From assembly GCA_031363085.1 (NCBI GenBank), contig JANLTU010000112.1, positions 1-40,536 on the forward strand: a stretch of 40,536 nt of DNA. Direction: 5' to 3'. Every line of letters starts with the position of its first letter. The stretch's first letter is position 1. This DNA comes from UBA6921 sp031363085. GTDB taxonomy: Bacteria; Pseudomonadota; Gammaproteobacteria; SG8-11. The position numbers and the translations under genes are program-made. Of the stretch, positions 23,696 to 32,606 are shown in pieces. The notes under the pieces were generated by a model. The model saw only the letters and a program-made list of their open reading frames with translations. It had not been told where the DNA came from and searched no databases.

Positions 23696-25666
23696 ATGGC
23701 CAAGCGTTTTGAAATCCATCCAAAAATTGGCGTTGCGCGCCTTGGCAACAGCCCTGCCGACTTTTATCTCGAGCCTGACACGGTCGGCGGTTTGCCGCTT
23801 GCCTGTGATGCACAAGGAAATGCGCAAGGTGGTCAGGTCAGCGTGTTCAAGGATGTGATGGGCAGGATTAAACGTCAGGCGGCGAAATTCCGTGTGTTCG
23901 AACAAGACAATGGGAGCTCACGGGAAGTTAATTTGACCAACGCCAATGTTTTGAAAATCGTGTGGACTGTCCATATCGCCAATAAGAAGCCGATCTGGTT
24001 CACCTTTTCCGAGTTACAAGGTAATCGCGAATTTGGTGCTGACAACAGCTATACCAAGCAGCACATCCCGGTTAATAACCCCAAAGTTTCTGGTGAGGCA
24101 CGCAAGCCGCTAATGATCGATCCCGGCCCGCGTTCCATTGAACGACCTGGCGACATCGTGCTGTTTTCCCGTTACAACATCCCGGAGGATTACAAAAATG
24201 GCTCTTTTCCACCCGTCGATGCGGGCGGCGACCAGATCGACAGCCTGGGCGAGTTGCGCATGGACAGCCACGGCAACCTGATTGCACTGAGTGGCGGTGG
24301 CAAGGTGACTGGCTCGGCAAGCATCGCTTCGTTTCGCGGTGCCGATGGCTATTGGGACGACATCGCGGATGGCTTTGTTATGGCGACCATCCATTTCAAA
24401 GGGGGGCAGCATATTGATGCCGATCCCGCTTGGTTGTTAGTAGGTAGTCCCAAGTACGCCCCGGAGCTGGTTAACATCACTACGCTGTACGACACGACAC
24501 AAGATGTGGCGATCCGCAAGATGCATTCCGATCCGAATATTTTCAACGGCGAGGATACGGCGCGCGATTTCCCGAGCCATCAGGGCTATACACCGCTCAA
24601 GGGCTTCAACCCGAACTACATCGTCAACTACACCACCCAGATCGCTCCCATCATTGAGCGCATGCAAGCCTATCGCTGGGTTGCCGATGCACCCTATCTG
24701 GCTGATTTTGCCAATCCGCCATTTGATCTTACCAATCCGTCGGCCAAAAACCTGGACAACCGCATGAAGTATTTCAGCTATTTCCGGGTACCGGTGCTGC
24801 CTCAGGACTATGCGCAATGGATAGACAAAGTTGAGAACGGCCCAAATCAATTATTCTCATCGGACGGCATTCCCCTGATGCCCCTGAATTCGGGGGATAA
24901 TTCCGTTACCAATAGTGGCCCGATCTACAAGTTCGAGACCCTTTCGCCGACTCAGTACTTTTTCATGAATCAATGGGCAGCAGGTAAATTCCGACTGGAT
25001 GAGCCGCAACCACGACGCTACTGCGACCAGCTCGACGAGGCCGCCGCAGGTAACTGCGTGGGCGCACCCTTCTCACCTGGAATCGAGACCACCTGGATTG
25101 TTCGGAACGCACCAATCTTCCACCAACCCGGCCGGCTCAAGGTGGCCCATTTCAAGGGCGACAATGCAGCCACGCAGGCTTATTACCAGGATGCCGGATT
25201 GAGTACGACCGCTGACGAAGCGGAAGGCCAGGGCTGTGAACCAGGTGACCTGACAAAGCGCATGGCTATCCCATGGCAGGCTGACTTCCAGGAATGCACA
25301 GTACAGACACCCAATATCACCAACGCATCGATTAATCAGTTTGCCGATGGCACCGGGATCGAAGCTCCACCCGCCTACTATGTTTACTGGTGGCCGCCAC
25401 AAAGCCCGATGCATGTCATCACCGGCAGTCTCGACCCCGGCGACCAAGTGCTTGACGGCATGGTCTCGAAAATTGCCGGCCAGCCGATCATTCCAGCCGG
25501 CCAGCGCGTGCCTTACCAGCGCGGCGTGAACTCAATAGCAGACATGATTAACAGTTGGAGTCGGCTCGGCTTCATCGTCAATCAGAGCAAGGTAACGGGC
25601 TACCCCTATTTCGTTGAAAAGGAAAGGGATAACCGTGGATTTGGCCAGTTGGCAGCACTGCAATAG
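23696..25666 (+). CDS. LodA-like amino-acid oxidase with predicted cysteine tryptophylquinone cofactor
   Basis: 656 residues, typical of LodA-like oxidases. The N-terminus IHPKIGVARLGNSP is a family hallmark, as are FTFSELQGNREFGADN and PLMIDPGPRSIE. The two cofactor residues can be placed by motif: C454 in NCVGAPFSPGIET and W527 in MAIPWQADFQEC. In the characterised LodA of Marinomonas a Cys and a Trp in this region are crosslinked and oxidised to CTQ, and the enzyme oxidises L-lysine at the epsilon amino group, releasing H2O2, which kills competing cells; GoxA relatives oxidise glycine. The substrate here cannot be read from sequence. There is no N-terminal signal peptide, as in the family. 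lodB-like follows after 29 bases. Confidence 0.93.
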   Translation: MAKRFEIHPKIGVARLGNSPADFYLEPDTVGGLPLACDAQGNAQGGQVSVFKDVMGRIKRQAAKFRVFEQDNGSSREVNLTNANVLKIVWTVHIANKKPIWFTFSELQGNREFGADNSYTKQHIPVNNPKVSGEARKPLMIDPGPRSIERPGDIVLFSRYNIPEDYKNGSFPPVDAGGDQIDSLGELRMDSHGNLIALSGGGKVTGSASIASFRGADGYWDDIADGFVMATIHFKGGQHIDADPAWLLVGSPKYAPELVNITTLYDTTQDVAIRKMHSDPNIFNGEDTARDFPSHQGYTPLKGFNPNYIVNYTTQIAPIIERMQAYRWVADAPYLADFANPPFDLTNPSAKNLDNRMKYFSYFRVPVLPQDYAQWIDKVENGPNQLFSSDGIPLMPLNSGDNSVTNSGPIYKFETLSPTQYFFMNQWAAGKFRLDEPQPRRYCDQLDEAAAGNCVGAPFSPGIETTWIVRNAPIFHQPGRLKVAHFKGDNAATQAYYQDAGLSTTADEAEGQGCEPGDLTKRMAIPWQADFQECTVQTPNITNASINQFADGTGIEAPPAYYVYWWPPQSPMHVITGSLDPGDQVLDGMVSKIAGQPIIPAGQRVPYQRGVNSIADMINSWSRLGFIVNQSKVTGYPYFVEKERDNRGFGQLAALQ

Positions 25667-25695
25667 GCAGCAAGAATCGTACGTCTTCTAGCCAA

Positions 25696-27084
25696 ATGAA
25701 GGTTGCTCCAATCCGGGTACTGAGCGAAGTTGATGTGCTCATCATCGGCGGTGGGCCCGCTGGAAGTGCGGCCGCCCTGACGTTACTGAAACGTCAGGGC
25801 GTTACCGTCGCTCTGGTCGAGAAAACCGATTATGACGTGCCGCGCATCGGCGAGTCGCTGTCGCCTGGCAGTCGGCCTTTGCTGGAATATCTGGGTGTGT
25901 GGGAGCAGTTTCGTCAAGAACAGAACCTTGAATCATTTGGCAGCCAGGCCGCCTGGGGCAGCCAGCAACTGCGCTGTCTCGACTACATGTTCACGTTGCA
26001 TGGGTCCGGCTGGGGTCTGGATCGCGTGCGGTTCGACAGCATGTTAGCCAACGCGGTGCGACAGAGAGGCGGGCAATTGCTGACGAACACCCGTTTTGTG
26101 GGCTGTGAACGCCTGCCTGAGGGTGGCTGGAATATACGTCTGTCCGATATCCACAGGCACCCGTGCCAGATACACAGCAAGTACCTGATTGATGCGAGCG
26201 GGCGCCGCAATCTTTTGGCTAAATTATTTGCGCTGCCCCTGACCCTGTACGACCGGCTCGTTGGTGTCGGGCGGATCGGGCAACTGCCCGAGCACATCAG
26301 TGCTCACTGTGTAACCCAGGTTGAGGCTTGCGAATATGGTTGGTGGTACAGCGCCCCGGTGCCAGGTCATCGGCTCTCGGTAGTGCTGATGAGCGACGCG
26401 AGCATGGTCAGCACTCTGCAGGCAACGCGTAAGGAGCACTGGCAGGAATTGCTGGCTGCAATGACGCACACCCGTGCGCGAACCGATGGCATCCGCTTTG
26501 CTCAAAGGCCGACGGCATTCCCGTGTTTTTCAGCGCAACTGGCACAGGTAGGTGGATCGGACTGGGTTGCCGTGGGTGACGCGCTAGCTTCACACGACCC
26601 GCTATCATCAAGCGGAATTCCGCATGCCCTCGGCAGTGGCGTGCATGGCGCGCTCGTGGCTGCCGATGCGCTGTTTGCCCAGGGCGGCTTATTCGCCAGC
26701 TTTAAAGAAAGTATCTTCAAGGACTATACGCAATATCTGCAAACGCACTGGCGATATTATCAGGGTGAAACTCGTTGGCCCGACGCCCCATTTTGGCAAC
26801 GTCGGCGTACCGCCGTGGCGATCAGCGCGGATGCTTTAATTACGCACGTAAACAGCGAGCCACCCGTACCTCGCCAGCGACCTATTCACCTGACTGCACA
26901 ACAGTCAGGTGAAATGCTCTCCTGCTGCCGACCGGGACGCGCCGCACACGAAGTGGTAGCCGATTTTACAGCGCAACATCAACACATTCCTGACCAGATG
27001 GCGATCCTCGGATTACAAGAACTGGCCGCGCGTGGGCATGTTGTGCTAGCTGCACGAGCACCGCGCACAACAGTGTTGCAGTGA
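25696..27084 (+). CDS. LodB-like FAD-dependent maturation protein
   Basis: 462 residues. The N-terminal dinucleotide-binding fold is visible in VLIIGGGPAGSAAALTL (about residues 14-30), with the conserved RIGESLSPGSRPLLEYLG segment shared by tryptophan-halogenase-like and LodB flavoproteins, and a second FAD motif WVAVGDALASHDPLSSSGI. The halogenase lysine region is not apparent, so a halogenase is less likely. LodB proteins are required to make the tryptophylquinone of the LodA partner. It begins 29 bases after the lodA-like gene on the same strand, which is the standard pair arrangement. Confidence 0.9.
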   Translation: MKVAPIRVLSEVDVLIIGGGPAGSAAALTLLKRQGVTVALVEKTDYDVPRIGESLSPGSRPLLEYLGVWEQFRQEQNLESFGSQAAWGSQQLRCLDYMFTLHGSGWGLDRVRFDSMLANAVRQRGGQLLTNTRFVGCERLPEGGWNIRLSDIHRHPCQIHSKYLIDASGRRNLLAKLFALPLTLYDRLVGVGRIGQLPEHISAHCVTQVEACEYGWWYSAPVPGHRLSVVLMSDASMVSTLQATRKEHWQELLAAMTHTRARTDGIRFAQRPTAFPCFSAQLAQVGGSDWVAVGDALASHDPLSSSGIPHALGSGVHGALVAADALFAQGGLFASFKESIFKDYTQYLQTHWRYYQGETRWPDAPFWQRRRTAVAISADALITHVNSEPPVPRQRPIHLTAQQSGEMLSCCRPGRAAHEVVADFTAQHQHIPDQMAILGLQELAARGHVVLAARAPRTTVLQ

Positions 27085-27110
27085 TTTAACTAGGCGGCGG
27101 CGCTGGAACA

Positions 27111-27135
27111 GGGTCTGGCTTGCGTTATTGCATAA
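27111..27135 (+). repeat. REP-like half unit
   Basis: GGGTCTGGCTTGCGTTATTG and the next few bases match the left end of the unit at 19231 with few differences. No right end was found. It lies between the convergent lodB-like and btuF genes. Confidence 0.5.
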
Positions 27136-27182
27136 ACGCGCACCGCATCATTGACCGGCCGCCCGAACCCAACTCTACGCCG

Positions 27183-28058
27183 TCAGGGTCGCGGCCCGCG
27201 TGCGCTTTCCAGCACTCGGCAAATTTCCGCAGTGCCCAGCAAGATGCGCGGTGTCGAGCGCTGGAGGGTGTCGGGCTCGATAAAATACAATTGCTGGTTG
27301 CGCACGGCGCGCAAAGTCGGCCGGCGTGCCCATTGCTCCAGGCCATGATCGGCGCTGCTGGCCGAGCCGCTGGTGATGATCACCTGCGGGTCGGCGGCCA
27401 GGACCGACTCCATGCCGACCTCGGGTGCGAGCACCGGCAAGCTCGCGAACACGTTTTTTCCGCCGCACAATTCCAGCACCGCGCTGATCATGTGCTGGCC
27501 GTTCAGCGTGATCAGCGGACGATCCCACACCTGATAAAACACCGTGACCGGTGCTTTGCCGGCGTAGCGTGCGCGCAGTTGCGCCAATTGCCCGCGAAAC
27601 GCCGCGCTTGCGCGATGCGCCGCAGTGGCCACCCCCGCCAGCACCCCCAGTCGTTCGAGGTTGGTGGCAATGTCTTCCAGTTGGCGCGGCTCGCTCAAGA
27701 ACACCGGGAGGTTGAATTTAAGCAGCCTTTCAAGTGCGGCAGCGGGATTGCCGCTCTGCCACGCGACGATTAAGTCCGGCTTCAAACTCAGCAGCGTTTC
27801 CAGGCTCAGCGCATTGTAGTCGCCCACCAGCGGCACCTGTTTCGCAGCCGCAGGGAAATCGCTGTGGCGCACCGCGCCGACCAGCGCGGTTCCGGCGCCG
27901 GCGGCGAACAGCAGCTCGGTCACATGCGGCGCTAGGCTCACGATGCGCTGTGCCGGTCGTGTCAGCGTGATAGTGCGACCGGCATCGTCGACCACGCTCA
28001 CAGATGCGGTCGCGGTCGCTGAGCTTGACAATAACAGCAGCGCGAACAGCGCCTGCAT
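27183..28058 (-). CDS. btuF: BtuF-like periplasmic cobalamin-binding protein
   Basis: 291 residues. A signal peptide (MQALFALLLLSSSATATAS) leads to a periplasmic-binding-protein fold of the helical-backbone class: RIVSLAPHVTELLFAAGAG, VGDYNALSLETLLSLKPDLIV, LNGQHMISAVLELCGGKNVFA and DPQVIITSG. These features match BtuF, which hands vitamin B12 to BtuCD. A siderophore-binding protein of the same class is possible. No permease or ATPase gene is adjacent. Its ATG shares a base with the stop of the upstream amidase gene (TAATG), so it is translationally coupled to it. Confidence 0.85.
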   Translation of the reverse strand: MQALFALLLLSSSATATASVSVVDDAGRTITLTRPAQRIVSLAPHVTELLFAAGAGTALVGAVRHSDFPAAAKQVPLVGDYNALSLETLLSLKPDLIVAWQSGNPAAALERLLKFNLPVFLSEPRQLEDIATNLERLGVLAGVATAAHRASAAFRGQLAQLRARYAGKAPVTVFYQVWDRPLITLNGQHMISAVLELCGGKNVFASLPVLAPEVGMESVLAADPQVIITSGSASSADHGLEQWARRPTLRAVRNQQLYFIEPDTLQRSTPRILLGTAEICRVLESARGPRP

Positions 28059-29368
28059 TATAGTTTCGGGATGCGTAAAATTCTTCCCGCTTCCAGCGTC
28101 TCGCCGTTAATTTCATTCAAATGGCGCAACGCGGCCGGGCTGACTTGGTAGCGCTGCGCGATATCCGCCAGCGTCTCACCGGCTTTGATCACATGCTTTA
28201 GGCTGCCCGCCGCCAACACGGTGCCGGGTGGCGCGTGATCGGCGAAATAACTGCGCATGCCGCGCATTACCGAGTTGGCGATCAGCTCTTGATACATCGG
28301 ATCGCGCAGTTTGAACTCTTCGTTGCGGTTGGAGATAAATCCGGATTCCACCAGCAAGGACGGAATGCCCAGCGATTTAAGCACCACGAACCCGGCCTGT
28401 TCGACCCGGCCTTTGTGCACGTTGCCGACTTTGCCCAACTCGCTCAGCACGCGATCACCCAAGTCCACACTCGCTTCGATGGTTCCGGATTGTGACAAAT
28501 CCAGCAGCACCGACGCGAGCACGTCGTCTTTGTCTTCGAGGCTCACACCGCCGATGGCGTCGGTGGCGTTTTCACTGTCGGCCAGCCAACGCGCGGCTTC
28601 GCTGCTGGCGCCCTTGGCCGACAACGCAAACACCGACGCGCCGCGCGCCGCCGGATTTTTGCGAAACGAATCGGCGTGGATCGACACGAACATGTCGGCG
28701 TGCTGCGTCTGCGCCAAGCGCTTGCGGCCGCTGAGACTCACGAAATAATCACCGTCGCGGATCATCAGCGCACGCATGCCGGGCTCGTGCTCGACTTTAT
28801 CGCGCAGGCGTTGTGCGATGGCCAGCGCCACCTCTTTTTCGGGCGTGCCGCTGGGGCCGATGGCGCCCGGATCTTCACCGCCGTGGCCGGCGTCGATGGC
28901 CACCACCACGGTGCGCAGCGCTTCGACCGGGACAGCCGCCGGCGTGCTTTTTACCGGCGTGGATTTAGTTTCGCCGGCGCTATCCTCACGCAGCAAGTCG
29001 ACCACCAAACGATGCCCGTAACGTTCGTTGGGCTTGAGCAAAAAACTTTTCGGCCGCACCCGCGCCGTCAAATCGAACACCACGCGCAAGGTGTTCGGCT
29101 CGCGCATCGCATAACGCGCGTCGGAGAACACATTGTTGCCGACTTTGAGCCCGTCGAGGCTGCCGTTGGTTCGGACATCTAAAATGTCGATAACCACCCG
29201 CTCCGGATCATGCAGCAGCGAAAGCTGGTGCAGCACCGGCGCGGAAACATCAAACACTACGCGCGTGCTGTCGGGTGCCGACCAAGCGCGCGCGCCGTCG
29301 ATACGTGCGCTTTGCGCCGTCACCGCCGTGCTGAACACCATGCTTAACAGCAACCACCACTGCGTCAT
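28058..29368 (-). CDS. N-acetylmuramoyl-L-alanine amidase, AMIN-Amidase_3-LysM
   Basis: 436 residues from the ATG at 29368, with GAGG upstream; the frame continues upstream but inside tsaE and without family support. A signal peptide (MTQWWLLLSMVFSTAVTA) precedes an AMIN domain (about residues 25-130), a zinc amidase domain (about 155-380: AIDAGHGGEDPGAIG, ADMFVSIHADSF, LLVESGFISNRNEE) and a LysM repeat at the C-terminus (HVIKAGETLADIAQRYQVSP). It cleaves peptidoglycan septa during daughter-cell separation. The LysM makes it closer to AmiB than to AmiA. The stop overlaps btuF and the start lies within the end of tsaE. Confidence 0.93.
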   Translation of the reverse strand: MTQWWLLLSMVFSTAVTAQSARIDGARAWSAPDSTRVVFDVSAPVLHQLSLLHDPERVVIDILDVRTNGSLDGLKVGNNVFSDARYAMREPNTLRVVFDLTARVRPKSFLLKPNERYGHRLVVDLLREDSAGETKSTPVKSTPAAVPVEALRTVVVAIDAGHGGEDPGAIGPSGTPEKEVALAIAQRLRDKVEHEPGMRALMIRDGDYFVSLSGRKRLAQTQHADMFVSIHADSFRKNPAARGASVFALSAKGASSEAARWLADSENATDAIGGVSLEDKDDVLASVLLDLSQSGTIEASVDLGDRVLSELGKVGNVHKGRVEQAGFVVLKSLGIPSLLVESGFISNRNEEFKLRDPMYQELIANSVMRGMRSYFADHAPPGTVLAAGSLKHVIKAGETLADIAQRYQVSPAALRHLNEINGETLEAGRILRIPKL

Positions 29369-29450
29369 GACTTTTTCCTCACTGCAAATCTTTCTTATAG
29401 TGCAACGCTTACCGCCGTCGTGTGCGCTGCGCACCCGAGCAATTGATTTA

Positions 29451-29921
29451 TCAGGGCGCAGCGAGCAACGCCGCCAATACTTCCCGCCCCGCGTCGGTGG
29501 CCGCACGCAAAGTTAACTGACGTGCCGTCCCCGTATACTCCAAATGCACGCTCACGTCCGCTTGCGGCAACACCTCCGCGCCGCGCTCCGGCCATTCCAC
29601 CAACACAAACGCGCCGGGAGAAAAATAATCACGCACGCCCAGCAACTCCAATTCTTGCGGATCAACGATGCGGTACAGATCAAAGTGATAAGCCACGCCG
29701 CGCGCTAATTCGTAAGGCTCCACCACGGTAAAGGTCGGGCTCTTTACCTGTCCGCTCACGCCCAGCGCGCGCAAAAAGCCGCGTACGAAGGTGGTTTTGC
29801 CGGCGCCCAGATCACCGTGCAAATACAGCGTGATGCCCCGGCTGCACGCCTGCGCGACGCGCGCCGCACAGGCAAGGGTGGCGGCTTCATCGGGCAGGGC
29901 CAGTGCGGTGACGTAGTTCAT
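29451..29921 (-). CDS. tsaE: tRNA threonylcarbamoyladenosine biosynthesis ATPase TsaE
   Basis: 156 residues, normal length. The Walker A motif is HGDLGAGKTTF (about residues 35-45); KSPTFTVVEPYE, VAYHFDLYRI and VLVEWPERG are family signatures. TsaE supports TsaB-TsaD in making t6A37 on ANN-decoding tRNAs. Its start overlaps the nnr stop (ATGA), so the genes are translationally coupled, and amiC follows at about 80 bases. This order matches E. coli. Confidence 0.96.
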   Translation of the reverse strand: MNYVTALALPDEAATLACAARVAQACSRGITLYLHGDLGAGKTTFVRGFLRALGVSGQVKSPTFTVVEPYELARGVAYHFDLYRIVDPQELELLGVRDYFSPGAFVLVEWPERGAEVLPQADVSVHLEYTGTARQLTLRAATDAGREVLAALLAAP

Positions 29922-31405
29922 AACAGCGCCGGATTCACGCCGGCGCGCAGGTGTGCAAGCACGTCGCTTGCCAACAGCCCGCGTTCGCCATCCCGCGCGG
30001 CGCAGTCGGCGGCGCCCGCATGCACCTGCACAGCCACTCCGGCGGCATTAGTCAAGCTTAGACCCTGCGCGAGCAGGCCGGCGATCACGCCGGTCAGCAC
30101 GTCGCCCATACCGCCACTGGCCATACCGGGATTCCCCGCGTTGCAGACGTACACAGAAGAGTCCGGCGCCACCAGCAAAGTTCCCGCGCCTTTGAGGACC
30201 AGCACACCGCCGTATTTTGTTTGCAACGCGCGCCCGGCCGCGTAGCGATCACGCTGCACCTGTGCGACCGTGGTATTGAGCAAGCGCGCCGCCTCACCCG
30301 GATGCGGTGTGAGCACCCAGTGTTCGCGCCGCGTCGGTTCAGCCGCGAGCAGATTCAAGGCGTCGGCGTCGATCACGCACGGCAGGCCGGTATCCAGCAC
30401 CTGCCCGAACAACCGGCGTGCCCACGCGCTCTGCCCCAGGCCCGGGCCGATGGCGGCAACCGTGGCGCGCGCCAATAGCGCGCGCACCTCGGCCGCAGTT
30501 GTCACGCCATGGCACATCAATTCCGGGCGCGTCAGGCTCAACAGTGCCGCATGTTCGGCGCGCGTCGCGACACTGACCAAACCGGCGCCCACGCGCAGCG
30601 CTGCTTCGCCCGCCAAGCGCGCCGCGCCGCTCATGCCGACATCGCCGCCGAGTATCGCCACGTGGCCGAAGTGGCCTTTGTGCGCGCCGCGCGCACGCGG
30701 CGGCAGGTGCGTCTGCACCCACGCGGATGTGATGCGCGTGGCGCTGGGCGACTCGCGCGCATACACCGCCGCCGGAATATTCAGATCATCAAAAAGCAAC
30801 ACACCGCTGTGCTCGGGGCCGCCCCCGGTTAGCAAGCCTTGCTTTAGACCGATGAAGGTCAGGGTCAGCGCGGCGCGCACCGCGTCGCCCCACACGTGCC
30901 CCGTGTCGGCATCCAATCCGGACGGCACATCCACGGCCAGCAGCGGCCGGCCGCTGGCATTCAGTGCGGCGACGGCCGCGCGCCAGATGCCGCTTAGCGT
31001 GCCGCGCAAGCCGGTGCCCAGCAGCGCATCGACCCACACGTCGCACGCCGGCAACGCGTTTTGGTCCCACGCAAGCACCGGAACACCGGCCGCTTGCAGG
31101 CGCTGCAACGCGCTCAGCGCATCGCCATGAATTTTGTCAAGCTCCCCCACCTGCAACGCAGACACCTGCAAACCCGCCGCGTGTGCCAGCCGCGCAATGA
31201 CGAAACCATCACCGCCGTTGTTGCCCACGCCACATAGCACACCGACGCGCCGCGCCGTGGGCCAACGTGCTGTCAGTTGCGCAAAACACGCGGCTCCGGC
31301 GCGCTCCATCAGGGTTGCGCCGGGCAAGTTGAAGTCTGCGCTGGCGCAGCCATCCAGGGCGCGTACTTGTGCGGCGCGATATAGGTTTACCGGCAGGTCG
31401 TTCAT
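29918..31405 (-). CDS. nnr: Bifunctional NAD(P)HX epimerase / dehydratase
   Basis: 495 residues with both repair activities fused. The N-terminal epimerase domain (about 1-215) has VGVLCGVGNNGGDGFVIARL and VDVPSGLDADTG; the C-terminal ADP-dependent dehydratase domain has GHVAILGGDVGMSGAARLAG, CVIDADALNLLA, VLTPHPGEAARLL and NPGMASGGMGDVLTGVIAGL. It restores hydrated NADH and NADPH. It is the first gene of the nnr-tsaE-amiC-btuF operon and divergent from queG, with starts about 20 bases apart. Confidence 0.96.
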   Translation of the reverse strand: MNDLPVNLYRAAQVRALDGCASADFNLPGATLMERAGAACFAQLTARWPTARRVGVLCGVGNNGGDGFVIARLAHAAGLQVSALQVGELDKIHGDALSALQRLQAAGVPVLAWDQNALPACDVWVDALLGTGLRGTLSGIWRAAVAALNASGRPLLAVDVPSGLDADTGHVWGDAVRAALTLTFIGLKQGLLTGGGPEHSGVLLFDDLNIPAAVYARESPSATRITSAWVQTHLPPRARGAHKGHFGHVAILGGDVGMSGAARLAGEAALRVGAGLVSVATRAEHAALLSLTRPELMCHGVTTAAEVRALLARATVAAIGPGLGQSAWARRLFGQVLDTGLPCVIDADALNLLAAEPTRREHWVLTPHPGEAARLLNTTVAQVQRDRYAAGRALQTKYGGVLVLKGAGTLLVAPDSSVYVCNAGNPGMASGGMGDVLTGVIAGLLAQGLSLTNAAGVAVQVHAGAADCAARDGERGLLASDVLAHLRAGVNPALL

Positions 31406-31425
31406 GCGGCGGTATCATAGCGACT

Positions 31426-32505
31426 ATGACTTCGATTAAAAACGGTACTAATACCCAGCCGTTGGACTACGACGCGCTCGCCACGCAGATCAAATGCTGG
31501 GGCCGCGAACTGGGTTTTGCGCAGCTCGGCATCACCGACACCGAGCTTGCTGCGCACGAAACCCATTTGCTCAATTGGCTGCGTGCAGGCTTCCATGGCG
31601 AGATGCAGTACATGGCGCGCCACGGTGTCAAACGCAGCCGTCCGGCGGATTTGCTGCCCGGTACCCTGCGGGTGATTTCCGCGCGCATGGACTACTGGCC
31701 GGAGCCTAGCGCAAACGCGCAGGCGGTGTTGCAGGACGCACAGCTTGGCTACGTGTCGCGCTACGCGCTGGGCCGCGACTACCACAGCGTGGTGCGCAAG
31801 CGTTTACAAAAACTCGCGCAGCGCATCGAACAGCAGGTCGGGCCGTTTGGTTATCGCGCCTTCAGCGACAGCGCGCCGGTGCTGGAAAAAGCCCTGGCCG
31901 AAAAAGCCGGCTTGGGCTGGATCGGCAAACATGCCAATTTATTGCAGGAAAAAACCGGCTCGTGGTTTTTTCTGGGCGAGCTCTACACCAACTTACCACT
32001 GCCGGTCGACACGCCACACGTCAATCATTGCGGCACCTGCCACGCCTGCATCGACGCCTGCCCCACCGGCGCCATCGTCGCGCCGTATCGGGTCGACGCG
32101 CGCCGCTGCATTTCCTACCTCAGCATCGAATTGCGTGGCAGCATTCCGGAAGAATTCCGCACGTTAATGGGCAATCGCATTTACGGTTGCGACGATTGCC
32201 AGTTGGTCTGCCCGTGGAATAAATTCGCACACGCCAGCCACGAGCTGGATTTTTTACCGCGCCATCAACTGGACGCAGCCGGGCTTACCGCATTGTTTGC
32301 CTGGAGCGAAGCGGAATTTCTGCTGAAGACACAAGGCTCGCCCATCCGCCGTATCGGTTACACCGGCTGGCTGCGTAACATCGCGGTGGCTTTGGGCAAT
32401 GCGCCGACCACCGCCGGCGTGGTCGCGGCGTTACGCGCGCGGGAACAAGATGGTTCGGAACTGGTACGCGAACATGTCGCGTGGGCACTGCGGCAACATG
32501 ACTAA
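31426..32505 (+). CDS. queG: Epoxyqueuosine reductase QueG
   Basis: 359 residues from the ATG at 31426; a further 19-codon extension would overlap the nnr start. Features are the N-terminal cobalamin-binding-type domain (FAQLGITDTEL, GYVSRYALGRDYHSVVRKRL, GFRAFSD-type region YRAFSDSAPVLEKALAEKAGLGW) and two 4Fe-4S clusters (HCGTCHACIDACPTGAI and CDDCQLVCPWN). QueG reduces epoxyqueuosine to queuosine in tRNA and needs cobalamin. The C-terminal part carries HEAT-like helices. Synteny with nnr and tsaE is conserved. Confidence 0.96.
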   Translation: MTSIKNGTNTQPLDYDALATQIKCWGRELGFAQLGITDTELAAHETHLLNWLRAGFHGEMQYMARHGVKRSRPADLLPGTLRVISARMDYWPEPSANAQAVLQDAQLGYVSRYALGRDYHSVVRKRLQKLAQRIEQQVGPFGYRAFSDSAPVLEKALAEKAGLGWIGKHANLLQEKTGSWFFLGELYTNLPLPVDTPHVNHCGTCHACIDACPTGAIVAPYRVDARRCISYLSIELRGSIPEEFRTLMGNRIYGCDDCQLVCPWNKFAHASHELDFLPRHQLDAAGLTALFAWSEAEFLLKTQGSPIRRIGYTGWLRNIAVALGNAPTTAGVVAALRAREQDGSELVREHVAWALRQHD

Positions 32506-32606
32506 CCCACGCCAAAGAAATAAATCAACACCGGCACGATCAGCCACAGCAAACCTTTCAGCAGAAAAAAGATAAATCCGGCCACACCCAAACGGCGCAA
32601 CCACAT
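32502..32606 (-). CDS. Very small membrane protein, unknown function
   Basis: 34 residues from the ATG at 32606, almost all hydrophobic after a basic start (MWLRRLGVAGF) and ending VLIYFFGVG; one transmembrane helix is predicted. An AAAGG about ten bases upstream supports this start. Longer versions from 32666 or 32720 are possible and would add a polar N-terminus. It is convergent with queG and overlaps its stop by four bases. No family is recognised. Confidence 0.45.
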   Translation of the reverse strand: MWLRRLGVAGFIFFLLKGLLWLIVPVLIYFFGVG

